Source: Lachnospiraceae bacterium (lineage in GTDB: Bacteria > Bacillota_A > Clostridia > Lachnospirales > Lachnospiraceae). Taken from it: a DNA stretch of 9,394 nucleotides. Where the stretch lies: positions 1-9,394 of the forward strand of contig JAFZJK010000039.1 of assembly GCA_017553965.1 (NCBI GenBank). The letters run 5' to 3'. The position numbers and the translations under genes are program-made. Of this stretch, positions 1 to 6,347 are shown piece after piece. The stretch's first letter is position 1. Every line of letters starts with the position of its first letter. The notes beneath the pieces are model-generated. The model was not told the origin of the DNA. It did not search any database and was given only the letters and a program-made list of their open reading frames with translations.

Positions 1-434
1 GCATCTATACCAAACTTACTCTCTTCGTTTCCGATATTGATCTCAACCAGGATATCCGATATAACACCCTTCTTCTTAGACTCCGCATCTATAACGGCTG
101 CAAGCTTCTCCGAATCAACAGAATGGATAAGCTTAACCTTACCGACTATGTATTTTACCTTATTGGTCTGCAGATGCCCTATAAGATGCCATTCGGGCTG
201 TTCTGTATAGTGCTCGTTAAAGAAATCAATCTTTCCGGTAAGCTCCTGTACCTTGTTCTCACCGAATACTCTGACTCCGAGTCCGTATGCCAACTCTAGC
301 ACTTCGTTTGGATTGGTCTTGCTTACGCTTATAAGCTTTACTTCCTCCCTGTTCCTGCCGGCTTTCTTGCAGGCGTTAAGGATATTTTCTTCTACATTTT
401 TTAAGTTTTCTTTTAATTCGTCCTGTGTGATCAT
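1..434 (-). CDS. yggS: YggS/YlmE-family pyridoxal-phosphate-binding protein (3' end cut by window edge)
   Basis: Partial gene: the first 144 codons are visible and the C-terminal third lies beyond base 1 (the family is usually about 225-235 residues). The translation begins MITQDELKENLKNVEEN and carries the family hallmarks. These are LISVSKT near residues 34-40, with Lys39 as the expected Schiff-base lysine for PLP; FGENKVQE at 57-64; WHLIGHLQTNK at 82-92; then IHSVDS and ILVEINI. It is a cytoplasmic, non-catalytic PLP carrier of the alanine-racemase-like barrel fold, linked in other bacteria to vitamin B6 and amino-acid homeostasis. The start ATG shares one base with the stop of the upstream gene (TGATG), and no strong Shine-Dalgarno is visible, so translation is probably coupled. 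In many Firmicutes this gene sits next to sepF, which would fit the division theme, but sepF is not in the window. Confidence 0.95.
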   Translation of the reverse strand, partial: MITQDELKENLKNVEENILNACKKAGRNREEVKLISVSKTNPNEVLELAYGLGVRVFGENKVQELTGKIDFFNEHYTEQPEWHLIGHLQTNKVKYIVGKVKLIHSVDSEKLAAVIDAESKKKGVISDILVEINIGNEESKFGID

Positions 435-1882
435 CAGTATATAATCGCCTGATCCTTAGCCACAGAAGCATCAAGTGCTATGTGGTCGTACAGGTTTAAC
501 CCGTCCTTTGTATTCTTTTTAACTATGGCATACTCGTTATTCTGCCTTAACCGCTCTATCTTTACAAACTGGTAATAACCTTTGTTTACGTTATATACGC
601 CTTCTATCGTATTGGTAAGCCCTACTCTGAAATGATCACCTGTCTCCGGATTATCCAAGACATCGCCTTCATTAAGTAAGCTCATATCAATATAAGCATA
701 ATTTGCATCCGAGAAATACTTAGGCGGATATACGGGTATATAGATAGGTGAACCGTCTTCGCTGCTGTAGCCCTCCTTTAAGAGCACCTGTCCGGTATAC
801 TGCTCGTTTTCAACAAACAGAGATAAAGGTACCAGATAAAACTCTTTTTTAGCTATAGCGGATAACGGAACCTTAAGTCCGCCCTCAACGCTTGATTCAA
901 ACTCTACGCTTAATACTCTCTCATCTATGTACATGGGCATGTACTTATCAAGTGAAAGCACCGCATAGTAACTTGCACCGCGCTGTACGGTGGTAAGTCC
1001 GCATTCCACAGGCAGATAGTAATCATTGATATATACCGAAACAGTCTCTTCCTCAAGCAGGCTTATATAAAGCTTTTCAGGGATCTTAACTGCTATCTTC
1101 CAGTTTTCATCGGTTACGATCCTGCATATGTTTTCCCCGGCAAGTACCAGACCGTTAGAACGCATATTAACTGTTTTAAGATCATATGAGGTGTTAAACA
1201 TCTCATCGGTAACATTGTCAAAGTCGATACCGCACAGTGCGTCATTCTTATATGATATAACTCCGGCCGCTTCTGCACGTCTTACATGGAATGAAGATGT
1301 GGAACCCATGCTGGCTATAGCCTTCATGTTTTCTATGCTGGTATCGTTTACAAGCTCGTAGATGGTGTCGCTTATCTCCTGCTTAAACTCGGCCACCTCA
1401 TCAAACCTGAAACCGGAATAATCATCCAGATATCCGTATATGACATTCTTGATCGACTTTATGTCATTATCCTGAAGCTGGTCAACTCCGGTCTTGCCGA
1501 TGATCTCGTTATACAGTGAGCTTCCCTCATCCACACTGAATATCACACCGTTCTTTGCAGAACGCTTTCCGTTTTGGATATAGTAATTAATATATCCAGC
1601 ATAGTCGGAGCTTATGATATTTTCAGTCCTTAACGCTATTCCGGGGAATTTACTCTCGGTACTGATGTTATCACCTTGTACCTCGTAGATAGACACCTTT
1701 GTTTTTCTGGCATATACCAGAAAATTGATCAGGATATAAATAAAAATGATCGCAAAAATAACAGCACAGAAATGTTCTGCACGCATATGATTAAGGAGGC
1801 TTCTCTTGTGAAGCTTCGTGATCTTGCTTCCCTGCTTGCCTCTCTTTATTCTGTTCTGTCTGTCATTTTTAACCGGACTCAT
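434..1882 (-). CDS. HlyD/membrane-fusion-like single-pass membrane protein
   Basis: A 482-residue protein. Its basic cytoplasmic tail (residues 1-36, rich in Lys/Arg) is followed by one membrane helix at about 37-57 (FCAVIFAIIFIYILINF), and the rest is outside the membrane. The layout resembles membrane-fusion proteins. There is a first lipoyl-like half at about 80-120 (ALRTENII, AGYINYYIQNGKR), a helical stretch at about 120-200, and a second half beginning AAGVISYKNDAL at 205. Beta-barrel-like segments follow: GLKVPLSAIAKKEFYLV at 335-351 and GVYNVNKGYYQFVKIE at 428-443. The end, YAIVKKNTKDGLNLYDHI, is typical of the HlyD-like proteins encoded beside yggS in Clostridia. No transporter partner is nearby, so an export role is unproven; a structural role at the envelope or septum is an inference. 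The start has AGAGG six bases upstream. Its stop overlaps the yggS start. Confidence 0.8.
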   Translation of the reverse strand: MSPVKNDRQNRIKRGKQGSKITKLHKRSLLNHMRAEHFCAVIFAIIFIYILINFLVYARKTKVSIYEVQGDNISTESKFPGIALRTENIISSDYAGYINYYIQNGKRSAKNGVIFSVDEGSSLYNEIIGKTGVDQLQDNDIKSIKNVIYGYLDDYSGFRFDEVAEFKQEISDTIYELVNDTSIENMKAIASMGSTSSFHVRRAEAAGVISYKNDALCGIDFDNVTDEMFNTSYDLKTVNMRSNGLVLAGENICRIVTDENWKIAVKIPEKLYISLLEEETVSVYINDYYLPVECGLTTVQRGASYYAVLSLDKYMPMYIDERVLSVEFESSVEGGLKVPLSAIAKKEFYLVPLSLFVENEQYTGQVLLKEGYSSEDGSPIYIPVYPPKYFSDANYAYIDMSLLNEGDVLDNPETGDHFRVGLTNTIEGVYNVNKGYYQFVKIERLRQNNEYAIVKKNTKDGLNLYDHIALDASVAKDQAIIY

Positions 1883-1906
1883 TTTTAACCTCTAACTAAA
1901 CAACTT

Positions 1907-1938
1907 AAAAAACTGCTGCCAACTAGAGCAGCAGTTTT
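1907..1938 (-). terminator. Intrinsic terminator after the small P-loop gene
   Basis: An 11-bp perfect stem pairs 1928-1938 with 1909-1919 (read on the minus strand: AAAACTGCTGC / GCAGCAGTTTT) around an 8-base loop. The transcript then has a run of six U at 1912-1907. The stem begins 8 bases after the stop codon of the P-loop gene, the usual spacing for a Rho-independent terminator. The start of the next gene is only 24 bases past the U-tract. Confidence 0.88.
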
Positions 1939-1946
1939 ACGGATTA

Positions 1947-2372
1947 TTAAAGAGCTACAATTACCCTTTCAGCTACATACTCTGAAAGCTGTCCCTTATC
2001 TCTGGACATGCTGATCACAAAATCAACATTAAACTTAGCGGATAACATATCTATTTTTTCAATAATCGGAGTAATATCGATATCGGTATTTTCAACGCAA
2101 GCTAAACTAAGGAAACTATCAAGATAAACTGTTTCAAGATCATGATCCTGAGAGATCATTCCACAGAGGAATCCAATAAACTCACTGTAATTTGTAATAC
2201 AATAATCATTAACATTAATAAGACGTACTTTTCTGTCGAGCTCGTACATATGCTTGGAATTCTTATCAAGATATACTAAAGTACCCGAACTCTCCTTTAC
2301 TTTAGTATTGACCTTATCCAATAAGATCTTTGTCTTTCCTTTTCCCTTGCTGCCGGCTATAATCTGCACCAT
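1947..2372 (-). CDS. Small P-loop NTP-binding protein of unknown function
   Basis: A 141-residue soluble protein that I do not recognise as a named family. It begins with a beta strand and a good Walker A motif, GSKGKGKT at residues 7-14. A Walker-B-like strand ending in Asp, TVYLD at 81-85, follows. A third hydrophobic strand, DFVISMSRD at 117-125, sits where a sensor residue would be in a RecA-like or thymidine-kinase-like fold. There is no signal peptide, membrane helix, zinc site or extra domain, so it looks like a minimal nucleotide-binding core. The start ATG has AAAGGGG (2381-2387) eight bases upstream. It has its own promoter upstream and a strong terminator directly downstream, so it can be expressed as a single-gene unit between dacA and the hlyD-like/yggS pair. 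Nucleotide binding is a fair inference; any further function is unknown. Confidence 0.82.
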   Translation of the reverse strand: MVQIIAGSKGKGKTKILLDKVNTKVKESSGTLVYLDKNSKHMYELDRKVRLINVNDYCITNYSEFIGFLCGMISQDHDLETVYLDSFLSLACVENTDIDITPIIEKIDMLSAKFNVDFVISMSRDKGQLSEYVAERVIVAL

Positions 2373-2393
2373 ATATATCGCCCCTTTCGTTAT

Positions 2394-2418
2394 TTACATT
2401 GAGGTAAAACCTCTGTAA
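2394..2418 (-). promoter_or_regulatory. Operator-like inverted repeat at the transcription start of the P-loop gene
   Basis: A perfect 13-base palindrome, GAGGTAAAACCTC (2401-2413, 5-bp arms, 3-base centre), is flanked by outer arms TTACA (2394-2398) and TGTAA (2414-2418), with two unpaired bases on one side. The dyad starts 2 bases downstream of the -10 box and covers the predicted start site near 2414. It could be a repressor-binding site, or a short hairpin at the 5' end of the mRNA. No regulator is encoded nearby to decide between these. Confidence 0.45.
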
Positions 2419-2420
2419 TT

Positions 2421-2449
2421 ATTATAAAACAATTTAAGATAATAAGCAA
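2421..2449 (-). promoter_or_regulatory. Sigma-A-type promoter for the P-loop gene
   Basis: On the minus strand, TTGCTT at 2449-2444 (3 of 6 matches to TTGACA) is followed by a 17-base spacer and a perfect TATAAT at 2426-2421. The predicted start near 2414 gives a leader of about 42 bases before the ATG at 2372. It lies in the 88-base gap after dacA, where I see no terminator, so read-through from dacA may add to it. Confidence 0.65.
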
Positions 2450-2460
2450 GCAAATTCTGA

Positions 2461-3450
2461 TTATTTACATAACTTTAACAATTCATTCATGTCGGCATAA
2501 AGCTGGTCGTAGGAAGTGCTTTTGAAAGCACATGTAATGTACTGTTTTCCTGCTTTATCCTGACTTAATATGATAAGACAGTACCCCGCCGCAACAGTTA
2601 CGCCGGTCTTTCCGGAAAGTACCGTTATGCCCTCGGGAGCTTCCTTTTTACCCGAGAAATACTGGTTGGTAGCTTCCATCTCAAAGGTCTTTTCAGCGCC
2701 TGCCGCATCCTTAAATACACAGGTATAGTTTTTGGTGGAAATGATCTCTGTAAGCTGCTTGTTCTTTAAGCACTCATTGAATATCAGATAGATATCAAAG
2801 GGAGTGGTGTAATGATCAAGAGCGTGCAGACCGTTGGGGTTAGACATATGGGTATCTTTTGCACCGAGTCTTGCTGCTTCCTCGTTCATTTTCCCAACAA
2901 AATCCTTTACCGATCCAGCCACACATTCCGCTACCGCTACAGCCGCATCATTACCGGAGTATATCATAAGGCAGTAAAGAAGCTGCTCGAGCGTCAGTGT
3001 ATCACCCTTCTTAAAGCCACAGAGCTGGGCACCGGGTGTGGTTACTCCGCAGTTATCCTCCTGTACCACGTAAACATCATCCAGATTACCGTACTTAAAA
3101 GCGGTAAGCGCGGTAAGAAGCTTTGTAGTACTTGCAGGATATACCTTCTTATAGATATTCTTTGAGAAAAGAACACTTCTGTCCGTTACACAGAATGCTC
3201 CTGCCGCTTCCGCAGCAAGCTCAAACTCCTCCGTAGCCGGTACGTTGTCCACCTCAAAGCAGATATCTTCATATAAAAACTCACCTGCCGTAAGCTTACC
3301 CAGGCTTTTTAACGCAAGATCCTCGACATCCTCGCTTATCGGTTCACTCTCTATATCCGGGATAAAAAAAGAAGAGGTGATCTTCTGGCGCGTTTCACAG
3401 CCGCATAAAAAAACACATATGCAGATAAACAAAGCCAAAAACCTCTTCAT
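2461..3450 (-). CDS. dacA: Lipoprotein D-alanyl-D-alanine carboxypeptidase (peptidase S11, DacA/PBP5-like)
   Basis: Removes the terminal D-Ala from peptidoglycan pentapeptides outside the membrane, which limits cross-linking. All three penicillin-binding motifs are present: SxxK as S107-T-T-K110 (YPASTTKLL), SxN as S165-G-N167, and KTG at 281-283 (LSGKTGVTVAAGY). The typical SNPNGLH segment lies at about 203-209. The N-terminus (FICICVFLCGCE) is a lipoprotein signal with Cys18 as the likely lipidated residue. At 329 residues the protein ends soon after the catalytic domain, so it lacks the C-terminal beta domain and amphipathic anchor of classical PBP5; the lipid anchor would replace them. 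The start has only a weak GCGG-type site close by; a better AAAGGA lies about 24 bases upstream but has no suitable start codon after it. It follows mgsA by 53 bases with no terminator seen, so cotranscription is likely. Confidence 0.93.
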   Translation of the reverse strand: MKRFLALFICICVFLCGCETRQKITSSFFIPDIESEPISEDVEDLALKSLGKLTAGEFLYEDICFEVDNVPATEEFELAAEAAGAFCVTDRSVLFSKNIYKKVYPASTTKLLTALTAFKYGNLDDVYVVQEDNCGVTTPGAQLCGFKKGDTLTLEQLLYCLMIYSGNDAAVAVAECVAGSVKDFVGKMNEEAARLGAKDTHMSNPNGLHALDHYTTPFDIYLIFNECLKNKQLTEIISTKNYTCVFKDAAGAEKTFEMEATNQYFSGKKEAPEGITVLSGKTGVTVAAGYCLIILSQDKAGKQYITCAFKSTSYDQLYADMNELLKLCK

Positions 3451-3503
3451 AATGATTACCGCAGTATAAACCGCTTATCCTTTCCCGTACTAGTTATATA
3501 CGC

Positions 3504-3899
3504 TTATTTATATAGATCACGCCAGTCAAGATCGCCGCGGTCAAGAGCCTTGATAAGCAGCTCGGCCGTAGCCACATTCGTAGCGTATGGGATATTATGC
3601 GTATCACACAGCTTAGCCAGATTGAAAAGATTAGGTTCATGCGACTTAGGATTAAGCGGATCCTGTAAAAAGATCAGCATATCCATCTCGTTGTGCTCGA
3701 TAAGAGCACCCATCTGCTGAACCCCTCCAAGGTGGCCTGCCAAGAACTTATGTATCTGTAAATTCGTAGCCTCTTCTATAAGCCGCCCTGTAGTAGCTGT
3801 GGCATAAAGTGTATGTTTACATATGATCCCCCTGTATGCTATGCAGAAATTCTGCATAAGCATCTTTTTAGCATCATGAGCAACAAACCCAATATTCAT
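3504..3899 (-). CDS. mgsA: Methylglyoxal synthase homologue with two substituted catalytic aspartates
   Basis: A 131-residue cytoplasmic protein, full length for the family, which converts dihydroxyacetone phosphate to methylglyoxal and phosphate. It aligns end to end with known MgsA. HDAKK (8-12) matches the phosphate-binding HDxxK. YATATTG (32-38) matches YATGTTG, with Gly to Ala. DPLNPKSHEP (80-89) is present, as is PYATNVATAELL near the C-terminus. The segment that is GGDQQ in E. coli and B. subtilis reads GGVQQ here, with Val60 replacing catalytic Asp71 (E. coli numbering). The second required aspartate, Asp101, is Asn90. Activity is therefore doubtful, although the reading frame and fold residues are intact. 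A longer TTG start at 3911 is open, but GGAGG at 3905-3909 is correctly spaced for the ATG at 3899, and MNIGFVAHD matches the family N-terminus. It lies 29 bases after rodA. Confidence 0.88.
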   Translation of the reverse strand: MNIGFVAHDAKKMLMQNFCIAYRGIICKHTLYATATTGRLIEEATNLQIHKFLAGHLGGVQQMGALIEHNEMDMLIFLQDPLNPKSHEPNLFNLAKLCDTHNIPYATNVATAELLIKALDRGDLDWRDLYK

Positions 3900-3904
3900 A
3901 CCAT

Positions 3905-3909
3905 CCTCC
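3905..3909 (-). promoter_or_regulatory. Ribosome binding site that fixes the mgsA start
   Basis: GGAGG lies five bases upstream of the ATG at 3899. An ATG at 3904-3902, in another frame, opens only a two-codon reading frame (ATG GTA TGA) whose TGA overlaps the true start as ATGA. The in-frame TTG at 3911 overlaps the GGAGG itself and so is unlikely to be used. Confidence 0.7.
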
Positions 3910-3928
3910 AAAACTTTTTTCTTTTGCC

Positions 3929-5176
3929 TTAAGGCTCTATAAAGCCCAGATCGGACTCATCTTCCTCTGTTGCTTTTTCCGTTTTCTTCGGCTGCATACT
4001 GATGTTAAGAAGAATACCTACCATCAGCAGATTTACCAGAAGCGAGCTTAACCCCGAACTCATAAACGGAAGCGCTATACCCGTATTCGGCAAAAGTGAT
4101 GTTACAACCCCGATATTAATGAAAATCTGAAACAATAACATGGAACCGAAGCCGACGGCGATCATTCTCCCCAGATAGTCGCTCGCCTTTCTTGCGATCC
4201 TTATGATCAGTAATATAAGTAAGAAATACAATACTACGATTATTACCGATCCTATAAAACCAAATTCCTCCGCAGCGGCCGCGAATATAAAATCGCTTTC
4301 GCGTACAGGTACCGAACGTGAAGCACGTTCAGCTTCAATACCGTTTAAAAACTTTCCGGTAAGGTTTCCCAGCTTTATTGCAGCTTCCGCATTCTGCTGC
4401 TGGAATGTAAGATCAGGATAATCCTCCGGATGCAGCATGGCGAGCACTCGGTTTTGCTGCCATTCCGTAAGCAGAGTCTGGAAATCCTGCTGTACATACC
4501 AGAACATAAACAATGACGTAGGCACAAATATAACCAGGAACGTAACAATATATTTATATGATACTCCCGATATAAGGACCATGGTCGAGAATACGACAAA
4601 TATAAGGATCGTAGTCGAAAGGTCCGGTTGGAAGAATATCAAAGCCACCGGTACAGCCGTGATCAATATGGCAAGTATCAATACCCAGAGCTTCTTGATG
4701 TGCTTTTGCATCTTACAGAAAAACATGGATAGGAACACCACCATGGTAACCTTTATGATCTCGGACGGTTGAAATTCAAAGCCCGGATTGTTGATACCCA
4801 GCGAGGGGTCTCCTCCAATCTTTATCCATCGTCTTGCATCATAATGCTTCCACCCGTATATGGGCGGCGTATCGATGAACGCACACACAAGCAGTAGTCC
4901 GATACCTATCAGATACAGTGCCGGTGCCAGCTTCGCAATAAAATGATAATCCACAAGAGCTACAAACGCGATAAGAAACAGTCCTATGATGAAAGCCAGT
5001 ATCTGTTTCTGGTACAGGCCCTGTTTTATCGCCTGCTTCTCATAAATATCAAGGACATAAATAAGATAAACGCCTATAAAACCAATGATATACACTATAA
5101 GAAACAACGGATAGCTACAGCTCTTAAAATCATAATTGTGGAACGGAAATATTTTATTCTTTAGAAACTTTATCAT
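3929..5176 (-). CDS. rodA: SEDS-family peptidoglycan glycosyltransferase, RodA type
   Basis: A 415-residue polytopic membrane protein with about ten membrane helices. It polymerises lipid II into glycan strands together with a class B PBP, here the PBP2 of the same operon. Family marks include ARRWIKI (114-120), FEFQPSEIIKV (133-143), QPDLSTT (183-189), the catalytic-loop aspartate in SDFIFAAAAEEFGFIG (Asp295), and PNTGIALPFMSSGLSSLL (363-380) before a charged cytoplasmic tail. Several hallmarks are altered. QPDLGT has become QPDLST. The AIGSG-type loop reads AIKLGN at 266-271. PFISYG has become PFMSSG. RodA rather than FtsW is chosen from the PBP2 and mgsA neighbours. The start ATG at 5176 lies inside the end of minE (23-base overlap) with only a weak AAAGAGAG upstream, so translation is probably coupled to minE. 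Confidence 0.9.
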   Translation of the reverse strand: MIKFLKNKIFPFHNYDFKSCSYPLFLIVYIIGFIGVYLIYVLDIYEKQAIKQGLYQKQILAFIIGLFLIAFVALVDYHFIAKLAPALYLIGIGLLLVCAFIDTPPIYGWKHYDARRWIKIGGDPSLGINNPGFEFQPSEIIKVTMVVFLSMFFCKMQKHIKKLWVLILAILITAVPVALIFFQPDLSTTILIFVVFSTMVLISGVSYKYIVTFLVIFVPTSLFMFWYVQQDFQTLLTEWQQNRVLAMLHPEDYPDLTFQQQNAEAAIKLGNLTGKFLNGIEAERASRSVPVRESDFIFAAAAEEFGFIGSVIIVVLYFLLILLIIRIARKASDYLGRMIAVGFGSMLLFQIFINIGVVTSLLPNTGIALPFMSSGLSSLLVNLLMVGILLNISMQPKKTEKATEEDESDLGFIEP

Positions 5177-5453
5177 TACTTGATGCTCTCTTTACGCCCT
5201 TTATGGGTATGTTTGCGCAAAGGGCAGGTGTAAGCTCTCCGCCTTCCGAAGGAGCCTTTGTTATATTGAAGTCAAGCTCCTTGGTATCTATATCCACATA
5301 CTTTGAAAGAACGCTGATTATGTCATTCTTGATCTTCTCCAGTGTTTCCGGCGGAAGTCCCGACCTGTCAGACTGAAGGACAAATTTGATCCTGTTAACG
5401 GCATTGCTGGCCGAATCAGACTTTTTCTTGAAAAAATTATCCCAAAATGCCAT
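5154..5453 (-). CDS. minE: Cell division topological specificity factor MinE
   Basis: A 99-residue protein that displaces MinC from MinD and stimulates the MinD ATPase, confining the division inhibitor to the poles. The N-terminus MAFWDNFFKKK is the membrane-targeting amphipathic segment. NAVNRIKFVLQSDRS (17-31) is the anti-MinCD/contact-helix region. LPPETLEKIKNDIISVLSKYVDID (33-56) is the conserved start of the topological-specificity domain. It starts 13 bases after the minD stop, with TAGGTGA as a modest ribosome binding site that overlaps that stop. The last 23 bases are also the start of rodA. The C-terminal tail after IPIKG (about 86 onward) is longer and more polar than in E. coli MinE, which has 88 residues. 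Confidence 0.95.
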   Translation of the reverse strand: MAFWDNFFKKKSDSASNAVNRIKFVLQSDRSGLPPETLEKIKNDIISVLSKYVDIDTKELDFNITKAPSEGGELTPALCANIPIKGVKRASSNDKVSKE

Positions 5454-5466
5454 ACTGTCCGGTCAC

Positions 5467-6249
5467 CTACTTTCTGCCAAATATTCTCTTAAAGAGACCC
5501 TTCTTAGCATTAAGATCAAGGAAAGGAATCTCTTCGCCGATGATACGTTTACAGATGTTCATGTATGCCTGGCCGGCCTTTGAATCGTTGCCAACAAGCG
5601 GCTCACCGTTATTTGTTGCAACGATGATACCTTCATCATCAGGAACAATACCTATAAGATTGATGGCAAGTATCTCAACCACATCATCACTTGACATCAT
5701 ATCTCCGGTCTTAACCATATCCATACGGATCCTGTTAACGATAAGATCCGTCTTCTTCATCTCATGTGCTTCAAGAAGACCGATGATACGGTCTGCGTCT
5801 CTTACTGCAGAAACCTCGGGTGTTGTAACTACCAGTGCTCTGTCAGCTCCTGCTACGGCATTTTCAAATCCCTGTTCGATACCTGCGGGGCAGTCGATGA
5901 TGATATAATCGAACTCACCCTTAAGCTGCTCGCAGAGCTGTTTCATCTCTTCAGGCTTAACTGCTGACTTATCCCTGGTCTGAGCAGAAGGGAGCAGATA
6001 AAGAGTAGGATATCTCTTATCCTTTATAAGTGCCTGCTTGATCTTGCAGTTACCTTCTATAACATCAACAAGGTTATATACTATCCTGTTCTCCAGACCC
6101 ATTACTACGTCCAGATTTCTAAGACCTATATCGGTATCGATAAGTACTACCTTTTTGTCAAGCTTTGCAAGACCTGTTCCGACATTTGCCGTAGTGGTAG
6201 TCTTTCCAACACCTCCTTTGCCGGAAGTTACTACTATTACTTCACCCAT
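5467..6249 (-). CDS. minD: Septum site-determining ATPase MinD
   Basis: A 260-residue ParA/MinD ATPase that binds the membrane as an ATP dimer and recruits MinC. It has the deviant Walker A SGKGGVGKTT (9-18) with signature Lys11. The switch I segment LIDTDIGLRNLD holds Asp38 and Asp40. A Walker B strand, YIIIDCPAG, lies near 115-123, and TTPEVSAVRDADR is the typical switch-region sequence. The C-terminal KKGLFKRIFGRK is the amphipathic membrane-targeting helix, so membrane binding should be intact. The start is well supported: MGEVIVVTSGKGG is the standard N-terminus, and GGAGG sits nine bases before the ATG. The 98-base gap to minC holds a possible extra promoter. Confidence 0.97.
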   Translation of the reverse strand: MGEVIVVTSGKGGVGKTTTTANVGTGLAKLDKKVVLIDTDIGLRNLDVVMGLENRIVYNLVDVIEGNCKIKQALIKDKRYPTLYLLPSAQTRDKSAVKPEEMKQLCEQLKGEFDYIIIDCPAGIEQGFENAVAGADRALVVTTPEVSAVRDADRIIGLLEAHEMKKTDLIVNRIRMDMVKTGDMMSSDDVVEILAINLIGIVPDDEGIIVATNNGEPLVGNDSKAGQAYMNICKRIIGEEIPFLDLNAKKGLFKRIFGRK

Positions 6250-6290
6250 TTTCCTATTCCTCCATAAAACATCAAATTACTCTACTATAT

Positions 6291-6318
6291 ATTTTACCTG
6301 ATTTTTTAAAATATTCAA
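6291..6318 (-). promoter_or_regulatory. Possible internal promoter for minD-minE-rodA
   Basis: Minus-strand TTGAAT (6318-6313) and TAAAAT (6296-6291) are separated by 16 bases, matching 4 of 6 and 5 of 6 of the sigma-A consensus. They lie in the 98-base minC-minD gap, the widest gap in the window. The region is very AT-rich, so chance matches are likely. Confidence 0.35.
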
Positions 6319-6347
6319 GGATTATTTTTTGCTGTAAAAATCACAGT

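Noticed and set aside
3451..3503. A separate promoter for dacA in the mgsA-dacA gap
   Set aside because: A TATACT-like box is present but no acceptable -35 element lies at the right distance.
3900..3911. TTG at 3911 as the mgsA start (four extra residues)
   Set aside because: It overlaps the GGAGG ribosome binding site, which is properly spaced for the ATG at 3899, and the family N-terminus matches the shorter form.
4375..4599. A 74-codon minus-strand frame inside rodA
   Set aside because: It lies in another frame of rodA, which continues uninterrupted through it; the product is low in credible structure.
5447..5908. A 153-codon open frame on the plus strand across minD
   Set aside because: It is antisense to highly conserved minD sequence and shows no family features of its own.
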